DNA of 64,000 nucleotides from Alphaproteobacteria bacterium US3C007 (GCA_034423775.1 CP139918.1:558001-622000), one strand, 5' to 3'. Positions 1-8,484 are shown, numbered from the stretch's first letter. Notes: generated by a model from the letters alone, not told the origin. A program made the numbers and translations.

Positions 1-213
1 AAAAGAAAAACAATACCAGTGATTTAGCCAGCTGACCAACGCCTGTGTGATTTGGACATCGGGGCAAGAAACTGCACGAAATTGCAGCGCAATCGATGTC
101 GGTTTGGGCACAGGGCTAAAAAAGCCCGGGCTTGGTGTTTTGGCGACTGATGCATCATTTGGCTGTCATTTTTAATGATATGTTTGACAGGGTTTGTGAA
201 AAACCTTTGAAAA

Positions 214-242
214 CGAAAAAAGCCCGCTTGCGCGGGCTTTTC
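214..242 (-). terminator. Intrinsic terminator of silent flagellin A
   Basis: A 7-bp stem (AGCCCGC/GCGGGCT, 221-227 and 232-238) with loop TTGC is flanked by A and T runs on both sides, so it can work in both directions. It lies about 20 bp beyond the stop of the leftward flagellin. Nearly the same hairpin follows each of the other flagellin copies in the window. Confidence 0.85.
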
Positions 243-262
243 TTTATTCTTTTGAGTTGTGC

Positions 263-1384
263 TTAACCTTGCAGCAGGCTCAGCACGTTTTGCTTAGAGG
301 CATTGGCTTGGGCCAGCATCGCTGTTGAAGCTTGCTGCAGGATCTGCGACTTGGCCAGCGACGTGGTTTCAGCTGCAAAATCTGCATCTTCAATGCGGCC
401 ACGACCAGCTTGAAGGTTAGAGCTGATATTGGTCAGGTTGCTCACTGTGCTGTCCAAACGGTTTGAATAGGCGCCAAGCGAAGCGCGCTGTGCGTTGAGT
501 GTTTGTATCGCGGTATCGATTTTCCCAATGGCTGATTGGGCTTCCGAAGTGCTTGAAACAGAAATTGCGCCTTTGTTGATGGTAATGTCACCCGATCCAT
601 CTGTCGAGGCGATGGCAGTGAATCCTGCAAAATCCGTACTTCTGTTCAACAGATCAGCAATATGAGCTGCCGCTTCATTTGCTTCAATGTCACCAGCATC
701 ATAAGTAATAGATTTTGTTGATGTAACAACCACATCCGTATTGTCACCCATTTCCAAAGTGAATGTTGCCGCTGCCGTTAGGTCATCGGCAAGGGTAATC
801 ACGTTGCTAGAGATTGTATATGCAGTGCCAGCTAATGCAGCCCCAGAAGCTAAGTCTTTTGAACCGTTTACCACGTTGCCGTCAGTTGCTGCTCCAGTTA
901 CGTTTAATGTGGACGCAGATGTTGAGTTAATAGCGACGTTAATATAATCGGCTGCTTTGGTTCCTGACCCAATTTGCAAGTTAACGCCATTAGCGTCAGA
1001 TCCATCCATTATCTGTTGACCGGCCCAGGTTGTTGTTGATGAAATGCGGTCGATTTCATTGACTAGCTGATCCAGCTCAGCCTGAATATTTGTTCGATCA
1101 TTCGCATCATTAGTGTCATTGGCAGCTTGCACGGCAAGTTCACGCATGCGTTGAAGAATGCTTTCAATCTCTTGATGAGCGCCTTCAGCTGTGTCAATCA
1201 ACGCTTGGCCGTCCATCGCATTGCGGATCGCCTGGTTTGTGCCTTTAATTTCAGATGTCAAACGCGACGCAATCGCCACGCCAGCCGCATCGTCAGACGC
1301 GCCATTGATTCGTTTTCCCGTAGAAAGCCGCTCCATTGAGATTTCCATCTCTTTATTCACGCTCGATGCCGCTGCTTGGGCCAT
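263..1384 (-). CDS. Flagellin A, 5'-truncated, probably silent cassette
   Basis: Flagellin, the filament subunit. About 373 aa from the first in-frame ATG (MAQAAASSVNKEM...). It has the conserved D0/D1 N-terminal part (STGKRI, NAMDGQALIDTAEGA), a variable centre of about 150 residues, and the conserved C-terminus (AGRGRIEDADFAAETT, ending SLLQG). The intact copy at 26760 has 12 more residues before this ATG (MALTVATNTGAL). Here homology stops at codon 9 of that leader, and an in-frame TAG lies 14 codons upstream of the ATG with no ATG or GTG between. The only usable starts are a TTG or this ATG, which would remove the export-critical extreme N-terminus. No sigma-28 or sigma-54 box lies upstream. 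The frame is otherwise intact, which fits a donor cassette or a recent loss. Expression is doubtful. Confidence 0.85.
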   Translation of the reverse strand: MAQAAASSVNKEMEISMERLSTGKRINGASDDAAGVAIASRLTSEIKGTNQAIRNAMDGQALIDTAEGAHQEIESILQRMRELAVQAANDTNDANDRTNIQAELDQLVNEIDRISSTTTWAGQQIMDGSDANGVNLQIGSGTKAADYINVAINSTSASTLNVTGAATDGNVVNGSKDLASGAALAGTAYTISSNVITLADDLTAAATFTLEMGDNTDVVVTSTKSITYDAGDIEANEAAAHIADLLNRSTDFAGFTAIASTDGSGDITINKGAISVSSTSEAQSAIGKIDTAIQTLNAQRASLGAYSNRLDSTVSNLTNISSNLQAGRGRIEDADFAAETTSLAKSQILQQASTAMLAQANASKQNVLSLLQG

Positions 1385-1396
1385 CAAAGCGCCTGT
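1329..1396 (-). repeat. 68-bp invariant flagellin block, copy 1
   Basis: This block covers the codons for TGALM to about MEISMER. It is identical base for base to 9928-9995 (same strand) and 26784-26851 (opposite strand). Just inside the gene beyond it, the three copies differ at many third positions. Its outer end coincides with the point where the 5' homology to the expressed flagellin ends. It contains the dyad GAGAT-GGAA-ATCTC. Confidence 0.85.
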
Positions 1397-1507
1397 CTTG
1401 GAGTGAGTAGCTCCAACCTTTCGCTAAGATATTGTAAAGACTCAACCTTATTACGAGCTGGATAATAGGCAAAAAAATGAAAGAATCATTGCCGTCATTT
1501 TAGCAGA

Positions 1508-1756
1508 TTATTTGTTAAGTTTTACTCCAACAGCATCTTCTTCAAACAAGAATTGAATACCTCTGCTTTCTAAAAAACTGATCAGTTTTAGCATAGTAGA
1601 GACGCGATAACTAACTTCAGCTTTAGCCTGACTGCCAGAAGCCTCAAACCTGCGAATGGTTGCAACGGCTACGCCAGAACCTTCAGCCATTTTCTCTTGG
1701 TTAATCCCCAAGAGTGCTCTTGCAGCAATAATTTGCCGGGCTGAGGGAATATCCAT
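1508..1756 (-). CDS. Small Cro/CI-type HTH regulator (pair 1)
   Basis: An 82-aa protein that is almost entirely one helix-turn-helix domain (ARALLGINQEKMAEGSGV...TIRRFEA), of the family common as short regulators in alphaproteobacteria and phages. The start ATG at 1756 has GGAG nearby and aligns with the start of the paralogue at 10202-10453, with which it shares roughly half of its residues. It is divergent from the integrase at 1876. The 119-bp gap between them is extremely AT-rich with several short dyads, a likely operator. It probably represses itself and the integrase (inference). It lies directly outside the broken flagellin 5' end. Confidence 0.75.
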   Translation of the reverse strand: MDIPSARQIIAARALLGINQEKMAEGSGVAVATIRRFEASGSQAKAEVSYRVSTMLKLISFLESRGIQFLFEEDAVGVKLNK

Positions 1757-1875
1757 TAAAGCTCTCCAATTTATAACGCTCATGTAACAAAAGCATTCAA
1801 AAATGCTACTAATGATATTGAATTTGATATTAAATATATTATTTATTATATAATAAATCTAATATAGGGCAAACG

Positions 1876-3051
1876 ATGCATAAGTTTACCAATCAGTACC
1901 TCGAGAAAGTTAAATTGGAGCAAGGTAAATCCTTTCTTTATATTAAGGACCCCAAAACTCCCGGTCTATGGGCCGTAATTTATGCAACATCAAAGCGCTT
2001 TCACTATCGTTACCGATTTCAAAATCGTCAAAGAAATATGTCGCTTGGATCTTTCCCAGCTTTAAAAACTTCTGATGCACGGGATTTAGCCCTTAAGAAT
2101 GCGCGCTTAATTTCTCAAGGAATAGATCCACTAGAGCAGAAAAAGAAAATTCTAGACATTCCTACACTGAGTGACTTCTTCTATTCATATTATCTGCCGC
2201 ATGCGAAATTGCACAAAAGAAGCTCCCACATAGATGAAAGTCTTTTTAGGATCCACCTTCAGCCAATTCTTGGAACTCGAACTCTTCTGCAAATATCACC
2301 CTATCATGTACAAGCTTTTGTAAGACAAAAGTCTCAGAGCAACCTATCCAATACAATGATAAATAGTGCCCTTACTCTGCTGGGTACAATTTTCAACAAA
2401 GCTAACCAGTGGGATTTTGCAAATGTCCCAACAAGCCGAGATCTGAAAATCGATAAATTGCCCTCGCCACCTCCTTTAACAAGATATTTAAGTGATCAAG
2501 AACATAAAAGATTGTTCGCAGAATTAGAAAAAATTGAAAATGTTATGATGAAGTTCCTTATTTCATTTTTGTTATTAACTGGCTGCCGTAAATCTGAGGC
2601 CCTACAAGCGAAGTGGACTGATTTCGACTTTAATCATCAAATATGGGTCATTCCGAAAACAAAAAGTGGTAGCTTTCGGAAAGTCCCGATATCAAACGCT
2701 GCCGTTGATTTGTTAAATAAAGTAAAACAACATCATTTAGCGAAACTGCATGGAAACTTCTTAGAAGTTACCTTTGTTAACTTTAAAACAGGGAAAGCTT
2801 ATGTAAATTGCGACAAGACTTGGCGGCGGGTACGCGAGAAGGCCAAATTAGAGGATTTCAGACTGCATGACCTCAGACACTCTTTCGCCTCAATTTTGGT
2901 AAATAACGGCGTATCTATATATGAAGTACAGCATTTGCTTGGCCATTCCTCAATTCGGACAACTAATCGCTACGCTCATCTAGCGCCAGAGCGGCTACGC
3001 CAAAGTGCGGAGTTAGCAGCGCAATCTTACAATTTGGCTACAACAGTTTAA
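1876..3051 (+). CDS. Tyrosine recombinase / integrase 1 (P4-like)
   Basis: A 391-aa site-specific recombinase. The N-terminal part (to about residue 90) resembles the arm-binding domain of P4-type integrases (LYIKDPKTPGLWAV, RNMSLGSFPALKTSDAR). A core-binding domain follows, and then a catalytic domain with all expected residues: Arg238 (TGCRKSE), His331 and Arg334 (LHDLRHSF), His357 (LLGHSS) and nucleophile Tyr366 (NRYAHL). It should cut and rejoin DNA at attachment sites. It is about 50-55% identical by eye to the integrase at 10832, which sits in the same position relative to another silent flagellin. Base composition is more AT-rich than the flagellar genes, suggesting acquisition. Target site unknown; the adjacent flagellin block is a candidate. 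Confidence 0.9.
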   Translation: MHKFTNQYLEKVKLEQGKSFLYIKDPKTPGLWAVIYATSKRFHYRYRFQNRQRNMSLGSFPALKTSDARDLALKNARLISQGIDPLEQKKKILDIPTLSDFFYSYYLPHAKLHKRSSHIDESLFRIHLQPILGTRTLLQISPYHVQAFVRQKSQSNLSNTMINSALTLLGTIFNKANQWDFANVPTSRDLKIDKLPSPPPLTRYLSDQEHKRLFAELEKIENVMMKFLISFLLLTGCRKSEALQAKWTDFDFNHQIWVIPKTKSGSFRKVPISNAAVDLLNKVKQHHLAKLHGNFLEVTFVNFKTGKAYVNCDKTWRRVREKAKLEDFRLHDLRHSFASILVNNGVSIYEVQHLLGHSSIRTTNRYAHLAPERLRQSAELAAQSYNLATTV

Positions 3052-3104
3052 CTTTAAGATATGCCTGACCAGGCTTAAGTATCGTCCAAAAGAAGCTAAG
3101 AAGC

Positions 3105-4094
3105 TCAATAGTTTTGATGGCTCTCTAAAGTAGCATGCATATAGCTTCTCAGCTCATCAACGAGTGTCTTTGGTTCAAGAATTTGAAAATTTCCAAGCCA
3201 ATCTGGATGTAATAACTCGTGAATAAGCTCTCGATGCCCTTTGCAAGTGAGAGTTACAAGCAAAGAACCATCTTTTTGTCTTTTAGATGTCTGACTTGAA
3301 TGGAACTGGATACTTTCAGCTCTTTTAGCAACAGTCGGTGCAAACAAGATTTTCACCTGCAGTTTTTCGTCGCCATGAAACACTCCAAAGCTTTCTTGTA
3401 CCCATTGCTTGAAACTCCAAGTTTTAGGTTCTTCAAAGTAAGTCCCTAAAGCCTCAACGTCTTCAATAAGGTCAAGTCTATAGATCCTGAGCTCTCCTTT
3501 GGTGGTAGACGCCACTAAATAGGAAAAGCGGCCAAATAAAAAACCGTGCGGATTTATAATTCGAGCGGATGCCCTTCTCTTTAGTTCTGATTTATAGCGC
3601 AAGCGAACTTGTTCGCTCCCAACCACTGCGGGCTCTAGAACCTGCATAATAGCATTGCGAACATGACTTTTAGGCCCAACACGTCCAATATGCGCATCCC
3701 GTTCAATAAATTCATCAAGATCATTAACTAGATGGCGCGATAACGGCTTTTGTACGGAAAGCATCTTGGTTAATCCTCTTTGCGCTGGGCCCCCATCCAA
3801 AGAGTTTAAAAGCCTTTCAAGCGCAACTTTTTCTAACGGTTCGATGTTCATAAATAAATGAATAGGTGCATCCGCTGAACCTTCTAGACGCCAGCGTTTG
3901 GTTAGATGATGATCACTGTCACGTATATGGTTGGCTTCAACTAAACCCAAGCCAATCAAAGTGCCCAACATTCTCTCAACTGTTTTACGACTACGCTCTG
4001 TTAATTGCATCAATTCAGTTATCGTTAAGCCCATAGATCGAGCTTGTAAGTGGCCGCATAATTCAACCATATCTCTAAATTTCGCGTAACTCAT
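3105..4094 (-). CDS. WYL-domain transcriptional regulator
   Basis: 329 aa. The N-terminal 70 residues form a winged-helix HTH (LTITELMQLTERSRKTVERML). The remainder fits the WYL/WCX architecture: a beta-rich ligand-sensing part around residues 155-230 (VRLRYKSELKRRASARIINPHGFLFG...YLVASTT) and a C-terminal WCX-like part. Such proteins are DNA-binding regulators often carried on mobile elements and defence islands. It faces the integrase tail to tail and is divergent from the unknown gene at 4219, with an AT-rich gap of about 120 bp between. It probably controls the element's own genes (inference). Confidence 0.75.
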   Translation of the reverse strand: MSYAKFRDMVELCGHLQARSMGLTITELMQLTERSRKTVERMLGTLIGLGLVEANHIRDSDHHLTKRWRLEGSADAPIHLFMNIEPLEKVALERLLNSLDGGPAQRGLTKMLSVQKPLSRHLVNDLDEFIERDAHIGRVGPKSHVRNAIMQVLEPAVVGSEQVRLRYKSELKRRASARIINPHGFLFGRFSYLVASTTKGELRIYRLDLIEDVEALGTYFEEPKTWSFKQWVQESFGVFHGDEKLQVKILFAPTVAKRAESIQFHSSQTSKRQKDGSLLVTLTCKGHRELIHELLHPDWLGNFQILEPKTLVDELRSYMHATLESHQNY

Positions 4095-4218
4095 TCAAAC
4101 CTCTATGAATTTTATTACCCCAATAATTGACGTAATAAATTGTTATCTTTTTAGTATGAGAAGAACAACAAACTTAACTTCTAAACCTTAATAAAAAGCA
4201 ACTGAAAGGACTTACAAA

Positions 4219-4746
4219 ATGACTTCTATCACTCGCCATAATATCAAATTTGGTTCCAAAAATCCTATCCCTGTAGAGCGTATTCAGGCACACCGTCGCA
4301 CTCTTACACAAGCCGTCGATGCTATTCGCGCACGGATAGATGAAACAATAGCTATTCTGAGTGAGCAGCCAAGTTTACGTCAAATGCGTGCTAAAAGCTT
4401 CCGGTCACCAATGGCTAAGAAATATCGCCGAAATTTGCTCATTACAATTGGCTATGGACGTAACAACGAGGCTATATGCCCAGAATTCAAGTGCAACTAT
4501 TTTGATAGTTTGCCTCAAGCAGTTGAATTTTTGCAGGAAACAAAAATTTTAATTTCTAAAGGCAAGTTAGATATCCAAATAAAGGCTCACTTGCAAAAGC
4601 TGTCAAAACGGGCTGAACATGCTCGGGAAAAACGAGCTGCCGTTGATACAGCTCCTAAAACCAAGCGCACAGAGTATCAAGATGTTGCCAAGGCTTTTGA
4701 TAATCTTTCTAAAATCCAAAACTATGAAAGAAAAGCTGCTGCTTAA
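4219..4746 (+). CDS. Hypothetical protein, element-borne
   Basis: 175 aa, basic, no signal peptide or membrane segment, and no family recognised. It has a start with a purine-rich upstream (GAAAGGA), predicted helical stretches at residues 20-50 and 110-175, and a Lys/Arg-rich C-terminal half. A strong intrinsic terminator follows at 4768-4803, so it is likely transcribed alone and abundantly. By position (between a divergent WYL regulator and a Rep-like gene) a DNA-binding accessory or copy-control role is possible, but nothing in the sequence proves it. Confidence 0.6.
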   Translation: MTSITRHNIKFGSKNPIPVERIQAHRRTLTQAVDAIRARIDETIAILSEQPSLRQMRAKSFRSPMAKKYRRNLLITIGYGRNNEAICPEFKCNYFDSLPQAVEFLQETKILISKGKLDIQIKAHLQKLSKRAEHAREKRAAVDTAPKTKRTEYQDVAKAFDNLSKIQNYERKAAA

Positions 4747-4767
4747 AGAGCAAATTTACACAACTGT

Positions 4768-4803
4768 AGAAACCGCTCCAGAAAAAACAATGGGGCGGTT
4801 TTT
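4768..4803 (+). terminator. Intrinsic terminator after the 4219 gene
   Basis: A 10-bp stem with a single G-T wobble (AACCGCTCCA / TGGGGCGGTT, 4771-4780 and 4791-4800), loop of 10, followed by a T run. It starts about 20 bp after the stop of the preceding gene. Confidence 0.8.
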
Positions 4804-4919
4804 ACACATGGCATTAATGCCTGGCGCGCCTCGGAACTTATGCGAAAACTTTAAGGTAAATGAGCAAAAGCTAATTCTTATTTTTGGTCAAAACTCATCC
4901 AGTTTTATATACTTAAATC

Positions 4920-5261
4920 ATGGTATATTTTCTAACTTTACGACCTGTTAACTCCAAAACAAACAAAGAAATCAAAAAACTTGTACGTCCTATAAAGCGC
5001 GCAGCGCATGCGCATAATTATGCCGTAGAGCTACACCCAACAAACAAATACGGACAGCGCGATTTACATCTGCATATTTTGATTGAAACAACCAATATCC
5101 AACAGTTCAAACAACGTCTTCAATACTTCTTAAGTGGTTGGGAACTTGCCTACATTCAAACTGCCCGTCAGCCATTGAACGCTCTTTCTTATATGTCGCG
5201 ACAAAATAATGCGGAGCCAGTTCATTATAAAGGTAATTTAGCTGCGCTATGCGAGCTTTAA
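4920..5261 (+). CDS. Small HUH endonuclease / Rep-like protein
   Basis: 113 aa. Three features match single-domain HUH (rolling-circle replication or relaxase) enzymes in the right order: motif I (VYFLTLRPV, residues 2-10), motif II with two His separated by a bulky residue (DLHLHILIE, His50 and His52), and a motif III-like Tyr (ALSYMSRQN, Tyr91) close to where the nucleophile is expected, though with Arg where Lys is usual. Such enzymes nick single-stranded DNA and stay linked through the tyrosine. The protein lacks a helicase or primase domain and is shorter than most Reps, so host helicase use would be needed. Assignment is from motif pattern only; a truncated protein is possible. Confidence 0.5.
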   Translation: MVYFLTLRPVNSKTNKEIKKLVRPIKRAAHAHNYAVELHPTNKYGQRDLHLHILIETTNIQQFKQRLQYFLSGWELAYIQTARQPLNALSYMSRQNNAEPVHYKGNLAALCEL

Positions 5262-5357
5262 GCCCTTTAGCCCATAATCCAACAAACGCTCATGCTGTTT
5301 ACTCGAACTTTTCCATGAAAGTTTTGAGTTCTTTGCATGCCCAAAGTGAGCCTCAAA

Positions 5358-5624
5358 ATGAATACAAAATTAACCCAACGTGATCGCATTGCATCTTTAA
5401 TCTCGGGCACAGATCCAGAGCATATATCTCCCCGATATCTATATCTTTGGAGTTCTCTTGTGCGTCTATTTTATGAAGGATTTCCTTTAACACCCGCTCA
5501 AATCAGCGTTTTAGAAAAAACAAATCGCTACAGCGCTCAAACGCGAAGCGCGCGAAGGCGCGCTCGTCAGTACAGCTTTGAAGCAAGCGCTAATAAGTTT
5601 TTCAATGAGGCAAAACCAAGATGA
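5358..5624 (+). CDS. Hypothetical small protein, element-borne
   Basis: 88 aa from the ATG at 5358; an upstream in-frame start at 5337 is also possible. It is basic, with an Arg-rich stretch near the C-terminus (TRSARRRARQ) and a short helical, aromatic middle (RYLYLWSSLVRLFYEGF). No family recognised. The C-terminal half of the sequence (LTPAQISVLEKT) is reminiscent of small DNA-binding accessory proteins but no HTH can be asserted. It lies between the Rep-like gene and another unknown, in the same direction. Confidence 0.45.
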   Translation: MNTKLTQRDRIASLISGTDPEHISPRYLYLWSSLVRLFYEGFPLTPAQISVLEKTNRYSAQTRSARRRARQYSFEASANKFFNEAKPR

Positions 5625-5662
5625 AACAATTGGTCGAATGCCTTCAAAAAGGCTAATATTGA

Positions 5663-6130
5663 ATGACAAGATCAGTCCAAAACAAAACGCAGATCTCCGT
5701 TCAATTAAGCATCTCTACAACTGGTGCTGTAAATCAAAAGTTTGATGCTTTAACGGATAACCTGCGGTTCCTTCATTCGCTGCACAATAAAACTATTAGC
5801 TTTAATCTTGCCAGCGAGAGTACCAACTCTGTATTTGTGCGCGCTGTTCCTCTTGATGCAGTAGTTTCTCACATCTTAGAGGTAAGCGATGCAGCGATTT
5901 CTCCGCAATATAGCGCTGCTCCTCGTGGACGCCCTTGGAAGCCGCGTATTGCAGCTGGTATTACAGCCTTGCAGCAACACAGACATTCACTAGCCGTTTC
6001 AGCGCTTCAAAGTTCAGGCCCTCGAATTATAACTACGCGAAAAGAAGCGCTTATCCGCTATCTAAGCAAGCATCGCATATTTAAACAGCTTCCATCAGAC
6101 GCAGAACTCAGCAGAATTTTTAATCTTTAA
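5663..6130 (+). CDS. Hypothetical protein, last gene of the element
   Basis: 155 aa, no recognisable family, no signal peptide. The N-terminal half is Ser/Thr/Asn-rich. The middle has an AT-hook-like stretch (PRGRPWKPRI, about residues 88-97), and the C-terminus is helical and basic (TRKEALIRYLSKHRIFK). The RGRP core suggests minor-groove DNA binding (inference). It closes the rightward gene series about 110 bp before the flagellin-remnant terminator. Confidence 0.45.
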   Translation: MTRSVQNKTQISVQLSISTTGAVNQKFDALTDNLRFLHSLHNKTISFNLASESTNSVFVRAVPLDAVVSHILEVSDAAISPQYSAAPRGRPWKPRIAAGITALQQHRHSLAVSALQSSGPRIITTRKEALIRYLSKHRIFKQLPSDAELSRIFNL

Positions 6131-6239
6131 TTCTCAAAGACACACCTGTGTCACACTTTATAAGAAACTTAACCAGCTTAAGCAAAATGCTGCAGCTCTT
6201 AGTGTTTTTAGCACAGTTCATAAAACAATACACCAAACG

Positions 6240-6267
6240 TAAAAAAGCCCGCTTGCGCGGGCTTTTC
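6240..6267 (-). terminator. Terminator of the flagellin remnant
   Basis: Same 7-bp AGCCCGC/GCGGGCT hairpin as after flagellin A, with A6 before and TTTT after. It persists although the gene it served is now a fragment. Confidence 0.8.
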
Positions 6268-6287
6268 TGTAGGCTTTTGCGTTGCGC

Positions 6288-6570
6288 TTAACCTTGCAGC
6301 AGACTCAGCACGTTTTGCTTCGAGGCATTGGCCTGCGCCAGCATCGCGGTTGACGCTTGCTGTAAAATCTGCGACTTAGCCAGCGAAGTAGTTTCAGCCG
6401 CAAAGTCTGCATCTTCAATCCAACCACGAGCAGCTTGTAAATTATTTAACATTGATGTCAGGTTTGAAAATGTGTTGTCTAGGCGGTTGCTCTTTGCGCC
6501 CAATTTAGCACCTTGAGCGTTCAGCGTTACCAGCGCGGTGTCGATTTGAATATCAGAAAAACCTCGTAGG
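6288..6570 (-). pseudogene. Flagellin 3' fragment
   Basis: Only the last 90 or so codons of a flagellin remain. They run from about IDTALVTLNAQGAKLGA through NRLDNTFSNLTSMLNNLQ to the terminal SLLQG. The fragment is closest to the flagellin at 8505 (shared NLTSM and NNLQA), and has substitutions at positions fixed in the other copies (AGRGRIED has become AARGWIED; Tyr to Lys in GAYSNRLD). Homology stops around 6570, just before an in-frame stop, and the sulfotransferase gene begins 55 bp further. It is a decaying duplicate whose 5' part was deleted. Confidence 0.85.
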
Positions 6571-6624
6571 TGACCTTACATTTACCGCTAGCTTTAAAGC
6601 TGGTTATTTGAGCAGTGATGCGGG

Positions 6625-8226
6625 TTAAAGCCCAAGCTCATCTAACGCTCCTTTTAGATACGGCTTAAACTTTCGCCAAGCTTGCGAACTACCTGAGTAA
6701 ACCTTTTCTCTGACCTGTTGCTGAGAAGCTGTTCTTACGCTCTGCGTGTTTTCTTGTGGTGAAAGGCAATTATCCTCCCAATCTAAGCCTAAATGCTCAA
6801 TTAATTTTTTTGTTTCAGGCTCTTGGTCAAGTGTAAGCTTATCGTAATCCAAATTATAGATTTGATCGCTATATTGTTGATCCCAGAAGTCCATCAAATC
6901 TTGGTATAATTTGAAGTAAGCTACAGTGTCGTTCAAGTCATAGCTATAACCTAAGCCTTTTGCAGAAAAATAATGCTTGAAATTTGACCAACAGGTAGCT
7001 GCTGGGTCACGCTTTAAATGAATTATTTTCGCTTCAGGAAGTATTTTTAATATTAGCCCTAAATGCAGAAAATTTTGAGGCATTTTATCGATCACAAACG
7101 GGAAGCCATTTGAAACTTTTTCTAACTCGTTCAAATAGGCATCACGAACTTGGAGACTATTGTCTGAATTAATGACCTGATTGCCCAAGCTAAGAGGATC
7201 GCCGAAGCGGGCCAAAAATGGTAACTCACCAGCACCATGAACATCAGAATGACTTGCTAATATTTGTTGAACCATCGTAGTTCCAGAACGAGGCATTCCC
7301 AATATAAAAATGGGAGTAATGGATGCGGCTTCAATAGGCCTATCGAAGGCAAACTCTGAAATCTTGGGCGCCGAATTTTTTATTTGATCAAACATAAGCT
7401 TATCTTGTTTGAAATCATAAAATAGTAATTTTTGTCTTAGTTTAGCACCAGCAACATAGTTATGGTAAGCTACATCAAGGTTGCCAAAATCTTCATTCAT
7501 TTTAGCATATGTGTAATGCAAATGGCATCTCTCACTATCTTGCAATTCAAATTTTTTTATCATCTCACCGACGATCGTGACTTGAGTATCGTGAGGTTTA
7601 TATTTAACCAAAGAACTTAAATGCCGATGTGCCTCAGCATGATCAGGCTTCAATGACAGAGCTTTCTGGTAAGAGTCTATCGCTCCTTCAAACTTGCCTT
7701 GTTGTTGAAGCGCACGGCCCATGTTATTGTAGGCCGCTGAATAATCAGGCTTCAATGACAGCGCTTTCTGGTAAGACGCTATTGCCTCGTCGAGCTTACC
7801 TTGATCTTGGAGAGTAACGCCAAGGTTATTGTGACCATCAGCTAACGTTGGGTTTAGCTCAATCACATTTTTAAACGCCTCAGAGGCTGCCTCTACTCGC
7901 TCCAACCCCTGATTTGCGGCTCCAAGTATATTCCACAAGACAAATGCCCTAGGGTATTGGTTTTTAAGCGCGGTGCCTTGTTCGACGACTGCCTCAAGTT
8001 GTCCACCGTTATACAAATTTATGAGCTGATTTATTATTTCTTGCGATGGGCCTTCCCGGGAATTGGATTGTTTCAGTTTGTTTAAAGCATTTAAGCCCAC
8101 TTGTGCTCTTTTGTTCTTAGGATAGGCTTTGAGCACAGTCTCATAAAGTTTGTACGCTTCTACTAAAGTACCTTTTTGGGCGTGATACATTGCTTTACGG
8201 ATTAGTTGATCAACTGAAAGTTTCAT
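6625..8226 (-). CDS. TPR-sulfotransferase fusion protein
   Basis: 533 aa. The first 210 residues are helical repeats, with at least three clear TPRs (residues about 96-200; ALSLKPDYSAAYNNMGRAL repeated as ALSLKPDHAEAHRHL). From about residue 303 there is a sulfotransferase domain with the PAPS 5'-phosphosulfate loop (FILGMPRSGTTM, Pro312-Thr317), a downstream RDP motif and a C-terminal LGLDWEDNCL stretch typical of the TPR-sulfotransferase family. It should transfer sulfate from PAPS to a hydroxyl or amine of a protein or glycan bound by the TPRs. It lies between flagellin genes on the same strand, so flagellin or its glycan is a possible substrate (inference). The two central TPRs are near-identical in DNA, from a recent internal duplication. 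Confidence 0.85.
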   Translation of the reverse strand: MKLSVDQLIRKAMYHAQKGTLVEAYKLYETVLKAYPKNKRAQVGLNALNKLKQSNSREGPSQEIINQLINLYNGGQLEAVVEQGTALKNQYPRAFVLWNILGAANQGLERVEAASEAFKNVIELNPTLADGHNNLGVTLQDQGKLDEAIASYQKALSLKPDYSAAYNNMGRALQQQGKFEGAIDSYQKALSLKPDHAEAHRHLSSLVKYKPHDTQVTIVGEMIKKFELQDSERCHLHYTYAKMNEDFGNLDVAYHNYVAGAKLRQKLLFYDFKQDKLMFDQIKNSAPKISEFAFDRPIEAASITPIFILGMPRSGTTMVQQILASHSDVHGAGELPFLARFGDPLSLGNQVINSDNSLQVRDAYLNELEKVSNGFPFVIDKMPQNFLHLGLILKILPEAKIIHLKRDPAATCWSNFKHYFSAKGLGYSYDLNDTVAYFKLYQDLMDFWDQQYSDQIYNLDYDKLTLDQEPETKKLIEHLGLDWEDNCLSPQENTQSVRTASQQQVREKVYSGSSQAWRKFKPYLKGALDELGL

Positions 8227-8455
8227 CGAACCTAAACCTTTCGGTATTAAAACCTCATAAAAAATATGGGTTTTTGGTAAATTACTTTTGCTACTTTATA
8301 TTTTAGCGAAAAAGTCTAATTAGTAAATTCGCGGTTAGAAAAACGGTCTACCTTTACCGCTTCTGGAACAAGCCATGGCTGAACGGCCTGTCAAAAGTTA
8401 CTGAAAGGTCGTCGACCCTTTACATCCAGCGCCATACTAAAACCAGCATTGGACA

Positions 8456-8484
8456 TAAAAAAGCCCGCTTGAGCGGGCTTTTCT
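8456..8484 (-). terminator. Terminator of silent flagellin C
   Basis: AGCCCGC-TTGA-GCGGGCT hairpin (8462-8468 and 8473-8479), with A run before and TTTTCTTT after. It differs from the other flagellin terminators only in the loop. Confidence 0.85.

Larger units (their letters stand above)
1397..6235. mobile_element. Putative integrated element next to flagellin A
   Basis: This AT-rich segment lies between the broken 5' end of flagellin A and the terminator of a flagellin remnant. It carries, in order, a Cro/CI-like regulator, a divergent tyrosine integrase, a WYL regulator, an unknown gene with its own terminator, a small HUH Rep-like protein and two unknown genes. Integrase plus regulator plus rolling-circle-type initiator is a typical content for a small integrative element or phage satellite. 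The ends are inferred only from flagellin homology on each side. No clear direct-repeat pair of attachment sites was found, so the right boundary is approximate. Confidence 0.5.

Noticed and set aside
4619..4951. Rightward open frame of 110 codons overlapping the 4219 gene
   Set aside because: It runs straight through a strong intrinsic terminator, has no ribosome-binding site and no family resemblance.
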